DNA from: Branchiostoma floridae
Taxonomy: Eukaryota; Chordata; Leptocardii; Amphioxiformes; Branchiostomatidae
Length of the DNA stretch: 64,000 nucleotides
Assembly: GCF_000003815.2 (NCBI RefSeq)
Contig: NC_049988.1
Location: forward strand, 18,549,598 to 18,613,597
Reading direction: 5' to 3'
In this document: positions 47,501 to 56,500 of the stretch, piece after piece
Layout: every line of letters starts with the position of its first letter
Position numbering within the stretch: position 1 is the first letter of the stretch
Notes under the pieces: model-generated
The model's input: only the letters and a program-made list of their open reading frames with translations
What the model was told of the DNA's origin: nothing
The model's database searches: none
Program-made: the position numbers and the translations under genes

Positions 47501-50500
47501 CAGGTGTTCATCTGCAATGATAAAGACTTGAGATGAAAGTTTTCACTTCTCAACTCAGAAAAAAATGTGTAGTAAGTGAATGTAGCAGGCATGCTGAGAG
47601 TAAAGTAGAAGTATCAGTATCACAGTGCTGCTGTAGGTCTAAATGCTACCACAGGAGCCACAAAATCAACATTGGGACTTCCAACACTGACCTATTTCCT
47701 GACACCCCTATATACACCCTGGCTCTATTTTTCTGTGGTGACAAATGCTTGAAGCCATGACTGTGAAAAGTAACAAGTACCGTTGTATCAAAATCTCACT
47801 AAGGGAAAAATCTTCCTTGCCCGACCGGGCAAGTAGGGTAGGACATGCACTTATCCAATCGGACTAGTGGACTTGTCAAACCCTGTGTTTCTCTGTAGTA
47901 ACTGTAGTATAAAAAGGATATTAAGCCATGAGTGCCGGACAGAGCTGGTTGCACGGCATGAACACACTGTGGGTCAGCAGGAAATCCTCCATGAAGGTGT
48001 CCGCTGTAAAACACACAAGTCTGATGATAAACAACAATTCCTGTTCATCTTTATAATTACAGAATTGCTCTTGAAACAAAGAAGATTTTATCTATTGTAT
48101 TCATTAATACATGAAGAAAGGAATGTCATCATTTGCAATCAACCTACGTAGTCAACAACTCAAACTTGAATTTGTAAAATTTCTGGTTTAATAATCATGT
48201 TAGATAAAATGAAGATAGATTGACATAAAGAATATGATATTGACATAAAGAATATCTTACTAGTTTGAATTTGAGGATATTTTTCACATAGGCAGCACAT
48301 CTTTTATCTATGCAAAATTTTGCACAAAAATGGTCTCTCACCGGTGACTGTGGGTTCGTCATTCCACCTGCTGTCCACTCGGGTCTCTAACAGGTGTTCC
48401 AACATCTTCTCTGGCGTTCCCGCCATTACCGAGTATCTATGGCGACAAATTACAGAATCACAGTTGAGTATAGTGTTTCACCAATACCAAGGTTACCATG
48501 TAACAAGGCTGGAAAGTGACGCAAGGCCACAAGGTTAGTGGCAGAAACAGTTTCTTTCTTCCGAAAGTCAGAAACATGCATTCTTGAAGAAAAATCCTCA
48601 TACGAGGTTATTTTAGTACAGGGTCCTCTTATCTTTATCAATGCATCTTCCGTGTATGGGGATAGCCACACCCCATGCACGCGCGATGGTACAAATCCTT
48701 CCATCTCGAGTTCGTGATTCACTTCAAAATCTCACTTCAAATCACCCGGATGGAGGCCTGGTGAACTGTCTTGTATCAGCCACATGGTGACTTACATCAT
48801 TTCACCCGGACGGGAGACCTGGCGCATCCCTGTCTTGTAATTAGCTACCGTAAAGGGCGGTATAACCCTGTCGTGTGTAAACATGTGTGATCACGTCAAC
48901 TGATGATGATGTATCATCCAGAAAACAGAATTTGTTCTCTACCTGAAGTGCGTGTGTTCATCGCTGTCGATGTGGTTGTTAGCTGGAATCTTCTCCAGAA
49001 CCAAGACGTCTTGTCCATGTTCCTTCAGCCTCACTGTGTTTGCCTCCACATCCTAAGGAACATAACGAGAAATCAAACATTCATGTCGATAAAGCTTACA
49101 CATCCAAGTAATAACATTGGCCAAAAAGTAGTTACTGTAGCAACTGGATATGATTCTGGAAAAGGTCAGACGTTTCAGGTAGTCACTACCTTTCATCAGT
49201 GAGTCTGACAAAAGGCAACATCTGACAAAATATTTCATAACTCCATAAATATTTTTTTGGTGAATTTGTGTTTTATCAGGCCAAGCCAACCTTCCAATTC
49301 CCAATAACAGTACCTCCTTTTTCAAGTAGCTATTACAAATATTTTACATTCACTAATTTTTGTGGAGAATTAATTTCACAGCATACTGGGAAATGAGGCT
49401 GTCGCGGAAGATTTAGGTCTGTTGTTGCCTATGTTATAATCTTCAACTTTGTATATTTGTACATTCAATTTGTTTTAGATGTGCATTGTAACATTCAATC
49501 TGTTAGTGTTGTGATCAGTCTATAGTAATTATGACATCAAAGTCTTATGGCACCTGTCAGATATATAAGTTGACGTCAACAATTCTTTGACTTACTCTGA
49601 GTATCCTGTTGAAGTCATCTTTGTCGACGCGGAGGAACTGACAGTTGTCCTCCCGAAGCACGATAGATGCAGCACGCGGCGCATCGTTCACAAGAGCGAG
49701 CTTTCCGAAGTCGTCCCCTTCGTGTAGCGTACACACGACGCCCTGCATCACAAGTGAAGAAAAAATAAAACATGTCAGTTTCAGACGCGGACCTCGGGCT
49801 ACAGACAATTAGTGTGGAAATTTGCATGTGGTATGCATGCGTTTGGTTGCCATACATCAAAAATAGAACAAAATACAAAATCAGATTTTCCATAGAAATT
49901 TTTCTTGCCGTCATCATCATAAAAATCTTGTCATAGAAATGTGCAACAAAAACATAATAGATTATATAGTTAGTTATTGATGTATATAAAACACAAAATT
50001 TAATAGACTCTATTTTACGTTACTGATTTGTATTTGAAAAAAAAATAGCAACACAAAATTTAAGGGCCCAAACATGGCTTTCAGAGCACAAAATCAACCA
50101 TTAGTTAAATCCAAGAGTGAACTAAAACAATGCCCAGAGACAATGATTAGGTTTTTCACAATAGCTATTGTACGTTGCTTATTTGTATTTGAAAAAAAAG
50201 AAGCAACACAAAATTCAAGAGCCCAAAAAGCATGATTTTCAGAGCACAAAATCAACCAGTACTTAAATCCAAGCCTGAACTAAAACAATGGCTATCAGTA
50301 TGCACAGAGACAATGACTTGATTTCTTGTATTATCACGTCACACAAAAACAAATCGAGACAACAGAAATAAAAACATCATAACATTGCTTGCCACCTACC
50401 TTGGTTATACAATCTTTCCCAGACAATATCAAAAGGAGCATGTTTAAAATTCCACGTCCGCAACATGTGTAGCCATACCCAACAACTGTGTGCTAAACAG

Positions 50501-53500
50501 AAGCATGCTCTGTTCTACACTAGTCATTCCCCACAGGTTCAACCTTACAACAAAGGACCAGTGAATTCCTGGTTCAACACACGAGGGGATGGTTCACGTG
50601 CTTGGGTCTGATTCTTAACCAACAAAAGAAAGCGCTAGGTCTTTATCCCGTCCACGTGAACTGTACCAATTGAAGATTAAGGTCACCCACACAAAGACCA
50701 ATTACTGCGGTTCCTTTGTTTTTAGTCCTTCAAACAGGTGTATGTAGTTCCATGTAAAAAACAAATTTGTAGCTGGAGAAACCACAGAGGTAGAGTGGAT
50801 ACTCCAGCGAAAGAAAGTACTGTGTTTTTATCCCGTCCACGTGAACTGTACCTATTGAAGATTAAGGTCTCCGACACAAAAACTAATTACATGCTGTTCC
50901 TTTGTTTTTAATCCATCAAAACAAATTTGTACAAACAGATTTGTGGCTGGAGGAACCACTGAGGTATAGTTATACTCTAGCAAAAGAAAGTACTGTGTTT
51001 TTATCCTGTACACGTGAACTGTACCAATTGAAGATTAAAATCACCCAAACAAAGGTGACGCTATATGACTGCAGTTCACTTGTTTTTCATCCATCAAAAC
51101 AAATTTGTACAAACAGATTTGTGGCTGGAGGAACCACTGAGGTAGAGCGATATTCCCAGGTTGCCTGGACTAAAAGGGCTCTAACAGGGCGTGTAATTGG
51201 GCATGTGGTCGCGTCAATCAAACTAGACAAAGGGCGCCCTCCACACAATACCGGCAATCTGTATACTGGTTAATTAGCCGCAACGGGTGGCAGAGTTTTT
51301 GGTGACACCACGCGGGGCTTGCCCAGTTTGTCACAGTTTTTTTCTCTCACTGAATACAAAGTACTCAATGTATGATTTTGGTTACAAATCTGAGAATTTT
51401 GTAAAGGACAAAATCTTAATGTTCTTTGAATTTACGTTTTCATTTCTTCAGTAAAACAACTCAAATCTTGTTTGTTGTTTAGTAAGTAGAATCTTGTAGT
51501 TTGTAGTCAACTGTACAACACTTTTTTGTCAATAAAGCTTTCATCATGTTCACAACATATCTGGAAAAATGTTCGTTAGACAGCAACTAACATTTAAGTT
51601 AACAATACTCCTTTTCACGGAAGTGAAGATGAAAAAAGCATCCTTCTGGGCTCACAATTCTGTACATGAAATTGACTGAACTTGATCCCACGCCACAGAA
51701 ACAAAACTGAACACACACCAAAGCAAACAAATGGACAACAATACCTAAGAGCAAGTACTTTGTCTCACCTTTCCATAGATGACTACGTTGACAGAACCCT
51801 TGAGAATGATGTACCACGATGTCCCCTCATCTCCTTGGTTAAACACTGCAGGTGAACAAGACATACTGTAATTCACTTTGTCTTCTCGGTACCAAGCTTC
51901 TACATCTGCAATAGGGGTAAGTATCGGTACAGTGTACCGGTACAAAACCGGTTTTTTGTATTGGACCGGTCCAAAAAAAACTGACCTGAAAAAAATCAGT
52001 AGACCGGATGTTGGACCTATTGGAAACTGAACAGATTATATTATTAGGTATTCACGTTTTGGGGCTTACCGGTCAAGGAAAATAATAGCAATAGTGTACA
52101 CTTTGTAGTCATTTCTACCAAGTTTTTACAGCCAATCTTACAAAGGCAGTAAGCCTTGTAGGATTTTAAAATGCCAGTGGGAGTCGAATACTCCACTGAA
52201 CATATTTCTCTGAAGCTAAATGGACCATTGTTTTCAGTATCGTCCATTCAAAAGTTCTCACATACTGAATCAGGTCCGGTTCAGGTCTGGACCTGGACCT
52301 GATCCTCTGGACCCGAACCGGACCTGAATTTTCTGTATACCTGTACCCACCCCTAATCTGCAATATGCATGCAAGCCCTAGCAAAGATTTTCTTGCCAAT
52401 ATAATCACAACAAGAAAATTTTAACATTACCTGTTTTACATAGATCTCAACCAACATACGCTACAAGACAAAATTAAGAAATTCCATCCACAAAATACCT
52501 CGAGTACAGTGCGACACAGCCACTCTAGACATCGTCCCTTCTAGAAAAGCAGGGCGACTTGTTCTGCGTTACAAATCCTTGTGATCAAAGCATTTATTGC
52601 CTTTCGTGAGTCCAAGGCCTTTTTGTAGATGTGTAATACAACAGTTATTATCTTATAAGGGCTCGTGTGTCTGCGTACGTCCGTGTAACGCCATAGCAAC
52701 TTTTGAACCTGAGGGGTCCTTGTCTTATCCAATCTCAGAGTTAAGTGGTAGGTCATGCTGACATTAAAGAGACAGAATGTGAAGCCTGCAGCGTGAAAAT
52801 GAGTCCACAAATTTCATTTTTGGTTTATCAGATTTTTTAAAATAACGGTTCATTGAATTTATGCCACAAATTTCATTTTGGGTTTATCAGATTTTTTAAA
52901 ATTGAAGAGTTAATTGAAATATTACCGTGAAAAGAGAGCCTGAGGATTGTATCTTGGTGCAAACAGTTTCAGGGACTGAATATACATTACATGTCACAGT
53001 TCAGGACAATGGACCGATCCTGTCGAACACCATATCGAACAGATAGAACCACCTATTCTATTTCGAACACCCAAAACTGCCCCATTGGACAGAAATGGCT
53101 ATTTTTGACGGAGGTGTTTGAAATAGAACCATGATCGAACAGGTGGCGGCGTTTTGGGATCGGTCCATTGGCAACTGTCCTACGACAGACTATAATAATT
53201 GCAATCTGTCACAGCACAAAATCTAATTCTACAAGGACAATACAGTAGGAGAGTTCTGCTTAGATCAAAATATGTTGGAAAATATAAGGAATCATTCATT
53301 TGCATGACTATTCCTAACATTTCAACAAGTTTAGTAATAGTTGTGTCTTTTCATGTTTTCAGCTTTTCATGTGACTACAAAGAAGCTCTCTGATTGGTTT
53401 ATCAGCAGTATGTGGCCCTGGAATGTTTCTTTACAGGTCGGTAACAGCGAAACCTATATTATTTTTCTTGAGACTAAATATTTTTTTTTCAAATCAGAAA

Positions 53501-56500
53501 AAATGGGTCGGGAAATCCGACAAGCAACAAATAAAATGGGTGTGGCCTTATATAATTTGAAGGAATAAGTGAAGGAAACTTCAGTTCAATTACCCTTATG
53601 GTTAATCAGATTTAGAGTTCGTGACTCACGTTTCAGACGTGATTCAAATTAAGGCTTAACTTATTTTGCTGGTATAAATGTTACGGTGACGGTAGCTCTG
53701 CAGTTTTCTGAAGCGGTAGGGGCAGTGGGTTGTTATCCACTGTGTCTTGGGCATGGTACTGGAAGGCATTCGCCCTCTCCTTCCATCTTTTAACTCAACA
53801 ACAGGAAATCTTTCTTGACACAACAACAGTACAGCGACTTTCGTAAGGTCTATAACAAATACTCCATTTTTCCGCTACCACGAAATTAAATCCCCACGAA
53901 CTTAAATGCATTTACAGTATCCTATGCGGTGCACATATGCTGGAAGGATGTAGCTTGTACCACAAGAGTACTAGTATCTTTTCTGCATTGACTTCAACTC
54001 TCATATGACTACGCCCGGTGCCTTTACTTTAGGCCACCACGTTAGAAACGGAAATTAAAGGAGATCTACTGATGCCTAAGTGCTTAGACCAGGGACTGGT
54101 CTCTTGCTCCTCTCCGTCAGGACTCCCAAGTTGCACAGTCCTAATAATGCAGCATTAGTAATCACTGTGGTAAAGCCCCATTTACAAATCAAGAATTCAG
54201 CTCGGCCGACTTGTCAGCGAGCTGAAACTGGGCATTTTCGGCCGGAGTATGACCGGCGTTTGGGCGATTACGCGGGCTTCAGGCGACTTTTAACAGCTCG
54301 TCCGATGGGATTTAAACCTCCGCGTGATGTCAGTTGTGCACCAAAAAAGCAGGAAAGACAATGACTTGAACTTTCCGGAGGGAAACACTGAGCCCCGTCC
54401 AATTTGTGACGGTGCAGATTATTTTATAAAAAGTAAAGCCGATGCTTGGGCGATGTTGATTTTCGGCGAGCTCTGACCGATCTACAAATAAGCACACTTT
54501 GGTTATCCAGATGTTCAGCTTGGGAAGGCCTTGATGAAACTGTTTTATTTATATGCGGTGGTCTTAGGGCATCCGGCGCAATTTGGGAGTCGATGTTACA
54601 TTTAGAAATAAACCGGAAACTCAAATCCTGGGTTATTTGTTGGAATTTCTTTTTTTTTAGATACTTTTCAAAAACTCCACTGGGGAAACCTCGTGGCTCA
54701 GCTGGTAGCAGGAGCTCACAGCTAAGCTGTTGGTTCCAAGAAGCTGGTAAGGCCTACGTCACATTTCCTAACCGGGGCCCAGCTTTCGGGATCTACAAGT
54801 GATAATGATATGATATAAAAGACACCAAACCACACAAGACGTAAAGAGAATAGTCGTGGGTTTTATTTGTATTATTCTTAGTGTAACAGTGGGGTTCTAG
54901 CGCTGCCAACTGAACACGCCAACAGCTCTTGAGCTTTTGGTGTTGTGGTTAGCACGTTGGATTTGTGATCCGGCTGCCCGGGTTCGGCGCGGGTTCGAAT
55001 CCCAGGAGTCGGGGGTGTTGTTTCTTTCTGTTCTTACTCGCCCCTCGTATTTCTACATTACATATACATTTTTATTTTTATTTTTCGGGCCCCGGTTTGG
55101 AAATGTGACTTTAGCCTAACTGGGAGACCCCATTTCCTTTCCTATGGCCGGCCCTGTCTTTCTGAAGGACATACATAAAATGGGGGCCCTAGGTTTGAGG
55201 TGTCTTAAAGTGGGAGGGATATACATGTAGCAACCCCTCCATGTAAAAATATACCCTGCTACTGAAACAGCAAGAAAACTTGCTGCCCTAGGTACTACAA
55301 GGATACCAACCAATAAACGAATGAACCTGTTTTTAAAAAGTCCTTTACAAAGTATTTGTAACACACCAAAAGTCAATTTCTCCATTGGAAGATGAGTCAA
55401 CTGCTACATGAACACCTGCCAATTACTGAGCAGTTGTAACTACGATCCTATACTGAAGGACTCAGAGGGCATCTGCTACAAAGCCTCATACATGTACTTC
55501 AAGAAGACAAATTGTTATCACAGACTATCGTTTTTTTTCCAACAATACCTGAACTACAATGCCTGCAAAATACTTAAAGTAAAAGTAGCCTTTTCAAGGC
55601 AGAGTGTTGCTATTTTTGGTTCTATTCTTGCAGTTACAAACACATTGAACAAAACTTACACACTACAACAATTTGAAAAAAGAGACTGACTGGAGCTGAC
55701 AACCTTTGCCTTTACAAACACATAAACGTCATGACTTGCAAGCCTTAAAGGGACATAATGTAAAATTAAAGTCACTGCTTTTGGTCATTTCTCTACATAA
55801 TGAGTTGAGTCTACCTTATTACACTGCACAGCAATATTTACAACGTATAACTACGACTTTGTTGAGCCGTGAGGATGTCTTGAAATATGCGCACTTCCCT
55901 CCGCCGCTTGAGTTGTCCGCCATTTTATTCAACTCGCCGGCGAGCCAAAGTGCGCTTTAGAACGTGTTCGGTGGTTCGTTCGAATCATTACTGAAGTTTG
56001 TTGAAAGTCCCCGCTAAGCTCCGAAGATCTGCGACCGCAACGGTCGATTCGGAAACCTACGGTCGGCTTACTTCCGGTAGGCTACCAGGAAGTAAGTGAA
56101 TTTGGTCGCGGCTTACTTTGACGTTGTTAATAAGCACTAGAAATGTGATAAAATGACGCAGTTAAGTTAGAAATAAGTTGCAAATGTCAATCTGAATGGA
56201 GATTTTTAAGTTCAGAACATTTGAAATTTTGGCGCCATATTTCTACATTATGTCCCTTTAAGTGCCTTGACCAGGGTTCTAGCAAGCGTCTGTCTTTCCG
56301 TCCTATGATGGAATTTTGCAGCTGGGGATGGACAAAATTTTGCGCATTCCGTTCTCTGTGACAGACAAAAATTGGCATGTTAAGATGTTAATTGAACCCA
56401 GCTGAGTCTACCAGCAAAATTTGCCCCTCAAAATAAAGAAAATAGCCTTTCAGAGGGTCTAAATTTCAAAATTTTCCTGGAGGAGCATGCCCCTGGACCC

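Larger units (their letters stand above)
43159..47921 (-). other. U12-type AT-AC intron of Epac
   Basis: On the minus strand the intron begins ATATCCTTTTT at 47921, which is the minor-spliceosome 5' consensus. It ends TCCTTAACTCGTCCCAC at 43159, which contains a consensus U12 branch site (TCCTTAAC) 10 bases before the terminal AC. No GT-AG pair at this position preserves the conserved peptide: the frame meets TAA two residues after CPAL. Joining by AT-AC gives CPALMA-Y-YHAEV in frame, like LCPALVAHYHAQ in Epac2. Confidence 0.88.

Noticed and set aside
54925-55012. A functional tRNA gene
   Set aside because: A and B boxes are present, but the flanks do not form an acceptor stem and the sequence sits inside a transposon. 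A SINE or pseudogene is more likely.
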